A DNA stretch of 37,048 bases from Terriglobia bacterium. Lineage in GTDB: Bacteria; Acidobacteriota; Terriglobia; Bryobacterales; Bryobacteraceae. Positions within the stretch are counted from its first letter, which is position 1. Each line of letters opens with the position of its first letter. The position numbers and the translations under genes were made by a program. Under the pieces are notes generated by a model that worked only from the letters and a program-made list of their open reading frames with translations, did not search any database and was not told the DNA's origin. Where the stretch lies: contig JANXYJ010000119.1 of NCBI GenBank assembly GCA_025350105.1, positions 1 through 37,048 of the forward strand, given 5' to 3'. Shown here piece by piece: positions 24,097-31,593 of this stretch.

Positions 24097-25161
24097 GTGA
24101 AACAGAATAGCTTGAGACAAATTAGCGTTGGCATCCTGGGAACAGGCTGGTGCGGAGGCATCCGCGCGGTCGCGTCGTCCACCAGCCCTTGGGTGAAGGA
24201 CCTGCACATCGCCGAGATTAAAGAGGACCGTCTGAAAGAAGTGGCGGACCTGACCCGGCCGGTTACGGCCACTACGGACTATCGCAAAATCGTCGACGAC
24301 CCCAGTGTTGACGCCGTGATGATTTCAACCACGCCGGAGCCGACGCATTTCCCCATCGCCAAAGAGAGTCTGCTGGCAGGCAAGCACGTGTTTCTGGAAA
24401 AGCCGATCGCCATGAACCTGGACGAGGCGGACGAGTTGATCGCGCTGGCGCATGCGAAAAAGCTGTCGTTCACTATTGGCTATTCGCAGCGGTTCAATCC
24501 TAAATTTGCGTTCGTGAAACGGTCGATTGAAGACGGGACCATTGGCGAGCCGTGCAGCGCTCTGGTCAGCCGGCATATCACGCGCAATTTGGGGAAGAAG
24601 ATCGGCGGGCGCGTGAAGCTTTCGCCGGCCGCGATGGAAGCCACGCACGATATCGATTTTGTTTTATGGTGCCTGGCGCCGCGGCGTCCAGTAAAAGTTT
24701 ATGCGCAGGAAGTTCACAAAATCATGAAGGGGCAATACAACGTCCCCGATTGCGTGTGGATCATCGTGACCATGGACGATGGCACGGCCTTCACCATTGG
24801 CGCGGGTTGGGTGCTGCCGCCGGCGTATCCGAATTTTTCCTCAACCTGGATTGAGTTTGTGGGCACCGAAGGCGCGGTGATGGTGGACGATACGCATCGC
24901 GATGTCTACACCACTACTTTGCAAAAAGGCATTCAGTTCCCCATTTCAACGATGCCCGGCGAAAAAGTGAATCACGTTTACGCGGGTCCGATGGAAGCCG
25001 AAACTTTGCACTTTTTGGAATGCGTTGCGCTGGGCAAGCAGCCGTTGGTCACCGGCGAACAAGCGCGCCTGGTGATGCAGGTGTATCAGGCCGCGGATTT
25101 GTCGGCGGAGACAGGCATGCCGGTGGAATTGGCGAAGACGCTGGAGCCGTCTTTGGTGTAA
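24097..25161 (+). CDS. Gfo/Idh/MocA family NAD(P)-dependent oxidoreductase
   Basis: 354 residues from GTG 24097, chosen for its GGGAGG site 9 nt upstream; the open frame extends 36 codons further but through the promoter and repeats. It has an N-terminal Rossmann fold with VGILGTGWCGGIRA (binding loop), the EKPIAMNLDEADELI motif typical of the family, and a C-terminal alpha/beta substrate domain with GRVKLSPAAMEATHDIDFVL. The family oxidises or isomerises sugars, inositols and sugar acids; substrate unknown. MFS transporter and Kelch genes follow on the same strand, 213 bp and more downstream. The start codon and family are well supported. Confidence 0.93.
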   Translation: MKQNSLRQISVGILGTGWCGGIRAVASSTSPWVKDLHIAEIKEDRLKEVADLTRPVTATTDYRKIVDDPSVDAVMISTTPEPTHFPIAKESLLAGKHVFLEKPIAMNLDEADELIALAHAKKLSFTIGYSQRFNPKFAFVKRSIEDGTIGEPCSALVSRHITRNLGKKIGGRVKLSPAAMEATHDIDFVLWCLAPRRPVKVYAQEVHKIMKGQYNVPDCVWIIVTMDDGTAFTIGAGWVLPPAYPNFSSTWIEFVGTEGAVMVDDTHRDVYTTTLQKGIQFPISTMPGEKVNHVYAGPMEAETLHFLECVALGKQPLVTGEQARLVMQVYQAADLSAETGMPVELAKTLEPSLV

Positions 25162-25180
25162 GGCAGCGGTGTAAAACAGC
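25155..25180. repeat. 13-bp tandem duplication over the Gfo/Idh stop codon
   Basis: GGTGTAAGGCAGC (25155-25167) is followed at once by GGTGTAAAACAGC (25168-25180), 11 of 13 identical. The first contains the final GTG codon and TAA stop of the oxidoreductase; the second repeats GTG TAA downstream. Confidence 0.65.
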
Positions 25181-25374
25181 ACCACGCTGGAAGACGACCG
25201 TCAAACAACGGACCCGCCGAGCTACGTTTCAAGAAGCGCCAGCGTTGCCTGTCGCCAGTAATCGGGGGTCCGGAAACGATTCCGGGAAAGAACATGGATA
25301 CTCGTCGATCTGTCGCGTCAGATGTCGCTGCCCTTGCTGGAGAAGGGGGGGCGCCAGACACTCCCGGCGGATCC

Positions 25375-26697
25375 ATGTCGGCGCCGGCTAATTCCTTTCA
25401 GCAAACCAAACCCACCAAACGCCGCTGGTGGATTTTGTTCCTGATCAGCCTGATGTACCTGATCGCCTACATGGACCGCAGCAACATCTCCGTGGCGCAG
25501 CCGGAAATTGCCAAGGCGTTCGGCCTAAGCAAAACCCAAATGGGCGTAGTGTTGTCGGCCTTTACCTTAGCCTACGCGCTGGGGCAAGTCCCGGCAGGCT
25601 GGTTGGGGGACCGCTTCGGTCCCAAAAAAGTCTTGATGGTGATCATGTCCTGGTGGGCCGCCGCAGCGGCGCTCACCGGAGCGGCCAGCGGCATGAACTC
25701 TTTGCTGGGCGCGCGTTTCTTATTGGGCTTGGGCGAAGCTGGCGCGTTCCCCGTGGCCAGCCGGGGCATGCAGTTGTGGTTCCCCCGTTCCGAACGCGGA
25801 CGCATTCAAGGCACCACGCATTTCTTCAGCCGCTTCGCGGTCGCAGTCACGCCACTTGTCGCCGGCAGTATCATGCTGGCCTTCGGCTGGCGCGCCATTT
25901 TCTACATCTTCGGGTCGCTGGGCGTCATTTGGGCCGCCGCGTTCGCCATCATTTATCGCAATCGCCCCGAGGAACACGCCGGCGTAAACCGTGCGGAGCT
26001 CGCCGAAATTCGCGGCGTGAATCCCGACGGCAGCATCAAGGAATTAGGCGCTGTGTATCAACGCACCCCTTGGAAACAAATCCTGGGCTCCGCCAATATG
26101 TGGTACATCGCGCTCGGCTACGGCTGCTTTTTTTTCGGCACAAATTTCTATTTGACTTGGTATCCCACATACCTGCGTGAGCATCGTCATCTAACCGTGC
26201 AAGCCCTGGGACTGATCGGCTCGCTGCCTTTGTTCGCGGGCATGTTGGGAGATATTGTGGGCGGGTCACTCACGGACATCGCTTTTAAGCGCAGCGGCAA
26301 TGCCAAGTGGGCGCGCCGGGTTGTCGCGGCACCTGGATTTGTGCTCGCCGGCATCTTCGTCATCCCCGCGGCCATCACCGAAAGTGCTGGATTATCCGTT
26401 CTATTCCTGGCCATTTCCTTCTTCTTTTTGGAGTTTGTGATTGGCCCCGCCTGGGCCGTCCCCATGGATGTGGGCGGCCAGTTCAGCGGCACGGTCACCG
26501 GCATCATGAACATGGCGGGAGCGCTCACCGCCTCACTCACGCCGATTGTTTACGGCGGACTGTTTCAGCGCGGCTATTGGATTGCCCCGTTTTATGTATC
26601 CGCGGGCGTGTTGTTTCTGGGCGCGCTGGTCTGGCTATTCTTGATCGACCCCGAACGGAGCGTCGTTGAAAATACCATCGTTGAAAATACAAATTGA
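25375..26697 (+). CDS. MFS transporter, anion:cation symporter (ACS) family
   Basis: 440 residues from ATG 25375 with about 12 membrane helices. Key motifs are ISLMYLIAYMDRSNISVAQP (first helix, typical of ACS), GWLGDRFGPKKVLM (MFS motif A) and LLGLGEAGAFPVASRGMQLW. ACS transporters carry organic anions such as hexuronates, glucarate or phthalate in symport with protons. ATG 25294 is an alternative that would add 27 low-complexity residues. The Kelch gene starts 9 bp downstream, so the two are co-transcribed. The C-terminus ends in a duplicated VENT motif. Substrate is inferred to be an anionic sugar derivative from family and neighbours. Confidence 0.92.
   Translation: MSAPANSFQQTKPTKRRWWILFLISLMYLIAYMDRSNISVAQPEIAKAFGLSKTQMGVVLSAFTLAYALGQVPAGWLGDRFGPKKVLMVIMSWWAAAAALTGAASGMNSLLGARFLLGLGEAGAFPVASRGMQLWFPRSERGRIQGTTHFFSRFAVAVTPLVAGSIMLAFGWRAIFYIFGSLGVIWAAAFAIIYRNRPEEHAGVNRAELAEIRGVNPDGSIKELGAVYQRTPWKQILGSANMWYIALGYGCFFFGTNFYLTWYPTYLREHRHLTVQALGLIGSLPLFAGMLGDIVGGSLTDIAFKRSGNAKWARRVVAAPGFVLAGIFVIPAAITESAGLSVLFLAISFFFLEFVIGPAWAVPMDVGGQFSGTVTGIMNMAGALTASLTPIVYGGLFQRGYWIAPFYVSAGVLFLGALVWLFLIDPERSVVENTIVENTN
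26664..26690 (+). repeat. 12-bp direct repeat at the end of the MFS gene
   Basis: CGTTGAAAATAC is repeated at 26664-26675 and 26679-26690 (period 15, in frame), encoding VENT-I-VENT just before the stop. It resembles the stop-codon duplications at other genes, but here the reading frame was extended. Confidence 0.7.
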
Positions 26698-26706
26698 GGT
26701 GCACGC

Positions 26707-27753
26707 ATGGTCGCAAAATTAGGCCTTTCTAGCTTATTGATGGGGGTTACGCTTTTCGCGCAAGGCGGCAAATGGATCAACCTGCCCCCATTCCCGGAGC
26801 CGCATGAAGAAGTCATCGGCCAGGCCGCCAACGGCAAAATGTATGTGTTCGCCGGACTGGTTTCCGCGCCCGTGTGGTTGCCCGTCGGAATGGTCTACGA
26901 ATTCGATCCCGCAGGCGGCACGGTTGGCGGCACATGGACCAAAAAGAAACCCATGGCCGTGCCCGCCCATCATCTGGCCCTTACCGAATACGGCGGAAAG
27001 ATTTATGTTTTCGGCGGTTTCAAGGAAGGTAAGGTAGGCCAGCTGGCGGCGTGGACTCCCATCGACAACGCGTTCGAGTACGATCCAATCAAAGACACCT
27101 GGAAAGCGCTGGCCCCCATGCCCACCAAGCGCGGTGCGGCGGTGGCGGCCACGGTGAACGGAAAAATGTACATCATCGGCGGAGCGACGACGGCGCCCGG
27201 CGCCACGAACCCATCCATCCATCCGACGATTCCGCAGCGTGTGCTATCGACGGTGGAAGAATACGATCCCGAAACCAACACGTGGCGCACGCGCTCGGCC
27301 ATGCCCACACCGCGCAATCACACCGCGGCGGGAGTCGTAGGCGGAAAAATTTATGTGATCGGCGGACGCATTGGCGCGGCCTTCATCGCAGCGTCATCGG
27401 ATCTAGCCAACGTCGAAGCTTACGATCCGGCAACCGACTCCTGGAGCCGCCCGCTTGCCAAAATGCCTACCGCCCGCAGCGGCCTGGACGTTGGCGTTTA
27501 CAAAAACAAAATTGTCGTCGCTGGTGGCGAAAATCAGGATTTCTTCCAGCACACCGCCTATCACGCTTTCGAGATGTACGACCCCGCGACCAACACGTGG
27601 AACATTTTGACGCCGATGACCATCGGCCGCCACGGCGTAGCCGGCGGAGTGATCGGCAATCGCTTCTACGCCATCAGCGGCGACGTCCAATCCTCCGGCA
27701 CCGGCGTGATGGTGTCGACGCCATCCGCCGATGCGTTTGAGTTTGATAACTGA
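26707..27753 (+). CDS. Secreted Kelch-repeat protein
   Basis: 348 residues with a signal peptide (GLSSLLMGVTLFAQ) and about five to six Kelch blades, each with a GGKIYVFGG-type strand pair and a YDP..TW tail (FEYDPIKDTWKALAPMP, EEYDPETNTWRTRSAMPTPR, EAYDPATDSWSRPLAKMPTA, EMYDPATNTWNILTPMT). It forms a beta-propeller in the periplasm or outside. NanM-type Kelch propellers are sialic acid mutarotases, so a sugar-epimerising or binding role beside the MFS transporter is possible but unproven. ATG 26707 has a GAGGTG site and lies 9 bp after the MFS stop. Confidence 0.9.
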   Translation: MVAKLGLSSLLMGVTLFAQGGKWINLPPFPEPHEEVIGQAANGKMYVFAGLVSAPVWLPVGMVYEFDPAGGTVGGTWTKKKPMAVPAHHLALTEYGGKIYVFGGFKEGKVGQLAAWTPIDNAFEYDPIKDTWKALAPMPTKRGAAVAATVNGKMYIIGGATTAPGATNPSIHPTIPQRVLSTVEEYDPETNTWRTRSAMPTPRNHTAAGVVGGKIYVIGGRIGAAFIAASSDLANVEAYDPATDSWSRPLAKMPTARSGLDVGVYKNKIVVAGGENQDFFQHTAYHAFEMYDPATNTWNILTPMTIGRHGVAGGVIGNRFYAISGDVQSSGTGVMVSTPSADAFEFDN

Positions 27754-27761
27754 GAAGAGCA

Positions 27762-27795
27762 CCAAGCCGCGAGCGTAAGCGAGCGCCGAACTTGG
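27762..27795. terminator. Weak hairpin between convergent Kelch and amidohydrolase genes
   Basis: CCAAG (27762-27766) and CTTGG (27791-27795) enclose a GC-rich loop with a possible inner CGC/GCG pairing. It sits in the 49-bp gap between convergent stops and could slow both transcripts. There is no T tract, so this is a weak call. Confidence 0.25.
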
Positions 27796-27802
27796 AAAAC
27801 GC

Positions 27803-28888
27803 CTAACCCCTGAATTTCGGCCACAACCGTTCCGCGTTGCCGCGGTCCAGCGCATGCTGCACATCCGCCGGTAACTTCAGCGCAGGCATGTTCAGCACCG
27901 TGCTCTCCATCGGCTCAATCGGGAAATCCGTCCCGAACAAATATTGTGTGGGTGGAGCAAATGCCCGCAGGGCCGCAATCGGCATCGGATAAGCCGCGTG
28001 CGCGCATTCAAAATATAATCGCTTCAGTTCCGCGTATACTCCGTTCGGCGTTTTCGGACTCACCCCGTCCGTCAACTTGCCCACAATCTTATCGGTAGGC
28101 CCCGCGCTATTCGTGGTCGCACCTGGCACACGATCCTTCACCCGGCCCGCCAGCACCGGCACCGCGGCGCCAGAATGATTGATGATCCACTTGATATCCT
28201 GGCAGCGCGAAAGCACGCCGCTATACAGCAGGCTCACCACCGTACGTGTGGTGTCGAAGTCAAACTCCACCACACCGTCGCCCAAGCCAGCCAGATTGTG
28301 GCAGCAATTCCCAACCGTGGGATGAAAGAACACGGCCGACTGACGCCGGTTCAGTTCATCGAAGATCGGCAAAAACATCGGGTCGCCCCACCACTTGTCC
28401 CCCAGGTTGGTGAACAACGCCACGCCGTCGCACTTCAGCGTGTCGAACGCGTACTCGATTTCCTTCAAGCTGGCATCGATGCTGCGCCCCGGAAGCGCCG
28501 CGAAAAAACCCAACCGTTTGGGGTTCGCCTGCATCGCCTTCGCGCCATATTCATTGGAGTCGCGCGCAAACTTGATCGCTTTCTCCGATCCATCGTAGAG
28601 AATATCGCCTGCCACAGTCAGCGACAAAATCGCCTGCTCGGTGCCAAATTTGTCCATGGCATCCAGCGACGATTGCGGCGTATACTGCCGCGCCGTCATA
28701 TTCGGCTGGAACGGAGGCAGCATATGATGATGCACATCAATGCGCCCTCGCTTGCCCTTCTTGTTTTGTGCCAGCAACGAACCCGCGGCGAAGGTTCCTG
28801 CGGCCAACAGCTTCATCAAATCGCGGCGCGAAGGCTGGCCGTGAGTATCGCAAATGTGTCCCGCTGCCAAGTGGTTGTAATTCGTCAT
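27803..28888 (-). CDS. Tat-exported amidohydrolase (amidohydrolase_2 / ACMSD-like)
   Basis: 361 residues with a twin-arginine signal (SRRDLMKLLAAGTFAAGSLL), then a TIM-barrel metal hydrolase of the amidohydrolase_2 family. Metal ligands are visible in IDVHHHMLPP (beta1), AVFFHP, IKWIINHSGAAVP and GTDFPIEP (catalytic Asp). The family includes decarboxylases (ACMSD, OMPDC-like) and lactone hydrolases. Export by Tat fits a cofactor loaded in the cytoplasm. ATG 28888 lacks a good Shine-Dalgarno sequence and leaves an unusual 20-residue lead before the RR motif. It converges with the Kelch gene; a common pathway is only inferred. Confidence 0.9.
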   Translation of the reverse strand: MTNYNHLAAGHICDTHGQPSRRDLMKLLAAGTFAAGSLLAQNKKGKRGRIDVHHHMLPPFQPNMTARQYTPQSSLDAMDKFGTEQAILSLTVAGDILYDGSEKAIKFARDSNEYGAKAMQANPKRLGFFAALPGRSIDASLKEIEYAFDTLKCDGVALFTNLGDKWWGDPMFLPIFDELNRRQSAVFFHPTVGNCCHNLAGLGDGVVEFDFDTTRTVVSLLYSGVLSRCQDIKWIINHSGAAVPVLAGRVKDRVPGATTNSAGPTDKIVGKLTDGVSPKTPNGVYAELKRLYFECAHAAYPMPIAALRAFAPPTQYLFGTDFPIEPMESTVLNMPALKLPADVQHALDRGNAERLWPKFRG

Positions 28889-28986
28889 AAGAGTGAACCC
28901 GTCTGGGGTGAAACGATATCACTCTTCACCGCTTGGCGTCAAACGCCAGCAAAGCACTGTAATGCAAACGGTACGATCAAAACCCG

Positions 28987-29511
28987 CTATCGTCCGCGCC
29001 GCGCTTCCACTTGTTTGAAGCCCGCCGGTACCTCGAACTGAGCGCCATCCACCGTTCCGGGCGAAAAGCTATTCATCGTAGTGGTCATTTCCATCAGCGA
29101 ACCCGTCGCAGCCGGTTGATCGCTGCTCTTCTGCGCGGCCGCCGGCGGAGGCGCGTCCTGCGTATCGTCCTTGCGCTTTCGTCCAAAACCGCCCAGTCCC
29201 GGAATCCGTCCAATGGCAGCACCCGCAGCCGCGGCTCCCACCGATTCCCGTTCCTTCTGCGGTGGCGGCCCAGAAGATTGAGAAGAAGCTTGGGGAGACG
29301 CCCCCGCCGCAGAAGGCGTTCCCGATGCGCCCATCACCACCGTGCTCTCCACAGGCACGCCGTCAATTTTCGACATCTCCCGCGCCAGGTCCTCCATATT
29401 CATCGATATGTATTGGCCGCCCTGCGCCGCGCCCATCTGTGCAATCTGCTGCATGCCGGAGCCGAAAATATATCCCAGCTTCGCCGCCATGCGCTGGTGG
29501 AACGCCTTCAC
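28987..29511 (-). pseudogene. 3' part of a DUF4412-like secreted protein gene split by a frameshift
   Basis: 174-codon frame starting with GTG 29511 in the sequence GTGA, which overlaps the stop of the upstream frame by 4 nt. It has no signal peptide, starts inside what looks like a conserved block (YDEVKAFHQRMAAKLGYIFG), then has a Ser/Ala/Pro-rich low-complexity region and ends VPAGFKQVEARRGR. Removing two bases (one GC in GCGCGG near 29533) would join it to the upstream frame as DAWYAVPGYDEVKAF, an uninterrupted reading. I read it as the C-terminal half of one broken gene. The alternative is two translationally coupled genes. Confidence 0.6.
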
Positions 29512-30095
29512 TTCGTCGTAGCCCGGAACCGCGCATACCAGGCATCGGTGGTGATGTTCATCCCGCCGGTCTGGCCCGTGGTTTTGTCAGTGCCCTCCAT
29601 CGCCATGTTGATCTGCATTTCCTTGGCGTTCAATCCCTGCACGGTTTTGGTTTGGCCCGTCGCCTTGGCCGTCACTTTGAACTGCGCCTGCACATCGTCC
29701 TTCTTGGTGGCGTCTTTATCTTTACTGCGGCTCTGCGCGCGGCTGGCCGCTTCCTCCATCTGCTGCTTCATCTCGGCAAAGGTCATCACCGAGTAAGTCT
29801 TCTTCGCCGTATCAATGGTGGTGATGCTTTCTTTGTCCAGGTCAATCACCGTGGTGCGATCCTTGGTGATCGTCGCCATGCGGTTGCCCTTCAGCAAGTG
29901 CGTGGAAACGATCGGATCCCGCGCCCCCCTGGCCAGCGGACCCAGCGCCTTCATCATATTGAACAGCGACCCGCCGGTCATCTGCGTGGTGTCCTGATAA
30001 GTGAAGTCCGCGCGCAACAGCGTGGAGGTACCGCATAACAGCGTGGTAAAAATAATCCCTTGAAACATCCATTGATACGACGTTGTGAATTTCAT
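29508..30095 (-). pseudogene. 5' part of a DUF4412-like secreted protein gene
   Basis: 195 codons from ATG 30095, which has a GGAG site and begins a signal peptide (FQGIIFTTLLCGTSTLLRA). The body resembles DUF4412-like periplasmic proteins with a beta-sheet N-terminal region (DFTYQDTTQMTGGSLFNMMK, TTVIDLDKESITTIDTAKKT). A charged Lys/Asp linker and TVQGLNAKEMQINMAMEGTD follow. It ends with TTDAWYARFRATTK-stop, where RFRATTK is out of register with the expected AVPGYDEV. The apparent break is a 2-nt insertion near 29533. ATG 30119 is an alternative start. The gene diverges from truB with a 35-bp gap. Confidence 0.6.
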
Positions 30096-30118
30096 AGAGG
30101 CTCCGACTGCTTTCATCA

Positions 30119-30124
30119 TACAAT
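30119..30124 (+). promoter_or_regulatory. -10-like TACAAT directly before truB
   Basis: TACAAT ends 6 nt before the truB GTG, the same arrangement as at tyrS. No Shine-Dalgarno sequence intervenes and no -35 is obvious. If used, the mRNA would start at or next to the GTG. Confidence 0.3.
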
Positions 30125-30130
30125 GCGTAG

Positions 30131-31096
30131 GTGGATGAAACCTTGACTCACGCCGCGTTGGCCGACGGCAAACATCACTTGGAACCCGTCCCCGGCGTCG
30201 TCATCGTCAACAAGCCCACCGGCTGGACCTCTCACGACGTCGTCGCCAAAATGCGCCGCATCGCCCGCACTCGCAAAATCGGCCATCTGGGCACGTTGGA
30301 CCCGCTCGCCACTGGCGTGCTCCCTTTGTTGATCGGCCGGGCCACTCGCCTCGCCCAATTCTTCACCCGCAACGACAAAGTCTACGAAGGGACCATCCAC
30401 TTCGGCTATTCCACCGACAGCTACGACGCCGATGGCCAGCCCACTTCCGCGCCGGCACAGGTAAAGCTCGATCGCGAAAAATTGAACGCCCTCTTCGACC
30501 GTTTCCGCGGAACCTTCCAACAAATGCCGCCCGCAGTGTCAGCGAAAAAAATCGGCGGCCGTCCCGCCTATGAACTGGCGCGCAAGAACCTGCCCGTCGA
30601 TCTCAAGCCGGTGGAGGTCACCGTCACATCGCTCGAAATTCTGGAAATATTGGATCCCTGCCGTGTCCGCATCCGCCTGCATTGCTCCGCCGGAACTTAT
30701 GTGCGCAGCATCGCGCACGATGCCGGCCAGGCGTTGGGCTGCGGCGCGTTTCTCGATCAACTGTGCCGCACCGCGTCCGGCGATTTTCGCCTCGACCAGG
30801 CCCGCACTCTGGACGAACTCGCTGCGATGTCAGGGCAGAATCGTTTTGCTGACGCCGTGATCCCCGCCGGCCATCTTCTGCCGCACTTCCCCAGCGAAAT
30901 CGTCGACTCCGTTACCGCCGCCCAAATCCGTCAGGGCCGCAACTTCCGCGTTTCGCCCTTTCTGGTCCGCACCGCCCTGAACAGCGAAGCAACCGACGCT
31001 GCCAATCCCATCAAGGCCGTTACTGCGGAAGGAGAACTGGTGGCCATCGGCGCACTGGTTCTGCCCCACGTCTATCATCCCATTCTGGTTTTCTAA
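30131..31096 (+). CDS. truB: tRNA pseudouridine(55) synthase TruB
   Basis: 321-residue enzyme that makes pseudouridine 55 in the T loop of tRNAs. Motifs: VIVNKPTGWTSHDVV, GHLGTLDPLATGVLPL with the catalytic Asp, YEGTIHFGYSTDSYDADG, and SAGTYVRSIAHDAGQALG. The C-terminus carries a PUA-like region (about 235-321). The start is GTG 30131 with about 20 residues before the conserved PGVVIVNKP, normal for the family. No rbfA or rpsO neighbours, unlike many genomes. Confidence 0.96.
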   Translation: MDETLTHAALADGKHHLEPVPGVVIVNKPTGWTSHDVVAKMRRIARTRKIGHLGTLDPLATGVLPLLIGRATRLAQFFTRNDKVYEGTIHFGYSTDSYDADGQPTSAPAQVKLDREKLNALFDRFRGTFQQMPPAVSAKKIGGRPAYELARKNLPVDLKPVEVTVTSLEILEILDPCRVRIRLHCSAGTYVRSIAHDAGQALGCGAFLDQLCRTASGDFRLDQARTLDELAAMSGQNRFADAVIPAGHLLPHFPSEIVDSVTAAQIRQGRNFRVSPFLVRTALNSEATDAANPIKAVTAEGELVAIGALVLPHVYHPILVF

Positions 31097-31189
31097 CCCT
31101 GCTGGCGGCCCATTCACATTAAGTGTGTTTAAGGCAACAGGTGAAATAAATTTCATCCTTTTCCTGCCGTATTGCAGGTCATTTCACCA

Positions 31190-31546
31190 ATGACTTCAAG
31201 TATCCTGAAGAGAGTGCTCCGCGATTCCCTATTGGCCCTGATTCTATTGCTGCCCGGCGCCACGCCGACTCACGCCTCCGCTGATGAGGTCGCCCAAACC
31301 GGTGATGCCTTCTTTGCCGGCAGCGTGGTCGAGTTTTCCGCCGGCAAAATCACCGTCACCCGTATCGTCCGCGGCCAGACCGAAAGCCGCAGTTTCAAAG
31401 TGACGCCGCAAACCAAAATGGACGGCAAACCGCAAAAAAACGTCCGCGTTACAGTAGGCTACGTTTCCGACGACAGCGGCGACACTGCCACCATGGTCGT
31501 CGTGCGCCCCCCGGTGCCTGCGCCGCCGCAAAAAAGCAAAAAATAG
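31190..31546 (+). CDS. Small secreted protein (DUF5666-like)
   Basis: 118 residues from ATG 31190; TTG 31172 is an alternative. It has a signal peptide (LRDSLLALILLLPGATPTHA) and then a single small beta domain, about 35-105 (FFAGSVVEFSAGKITVTRIV, VTPQTKMDGKPQKNVRVTVG). This resembles the short OB-like units of DUF5666, where an expression for a fixed constant follows a KITV strand. The C-terminus is Pro/Lys-rich (PPQKSKK). Function unknown. Its 3' end is duplicated downstream. Confidence 0.65.
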   Translation: MTSSILKRVLRDSLLALILLLPGATPTHASADEVAQTGDAFFAGSVVEFSAGKITVTRIVRGQTESRSFKVTPQTKMDGKPQKNVRVTVGYVSDDSGDTATMVVVRPPVPAPPQKSKK

Positions 31547-31572
31547 TCCCACCGCAAAAGAACAAGAAATAA
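31526..31572 (+). repeat. Duplicated 3' end of the small secreted protein gene
   Basis: The last seven codons including the stop (31526-31546, Pro-Gln-Lys-Ser-Lys-Lys-stop) recur at 31552-31572 as Pro-Gln-Lys-Asn-Lys-Lys-stop; 17 of 21 bases match, period 26. The second copy lies outside the frame of the gene. Part of the match reflects A-rich codons, so this is less secure than the other cases. Confidence 0.5.
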
Positions 31573-31593
31573 CGGCTTGCAACGAAAAAAACC

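Noticed and set aside
28987-29511. A separate gene translationally coupled through GTGA
   Set aside because: The joined reading across the 2-nt insertion restores a continuous conserved-looking block, and the second frame lacks a signal peptide, so a split gene is the better reading, though not proven.
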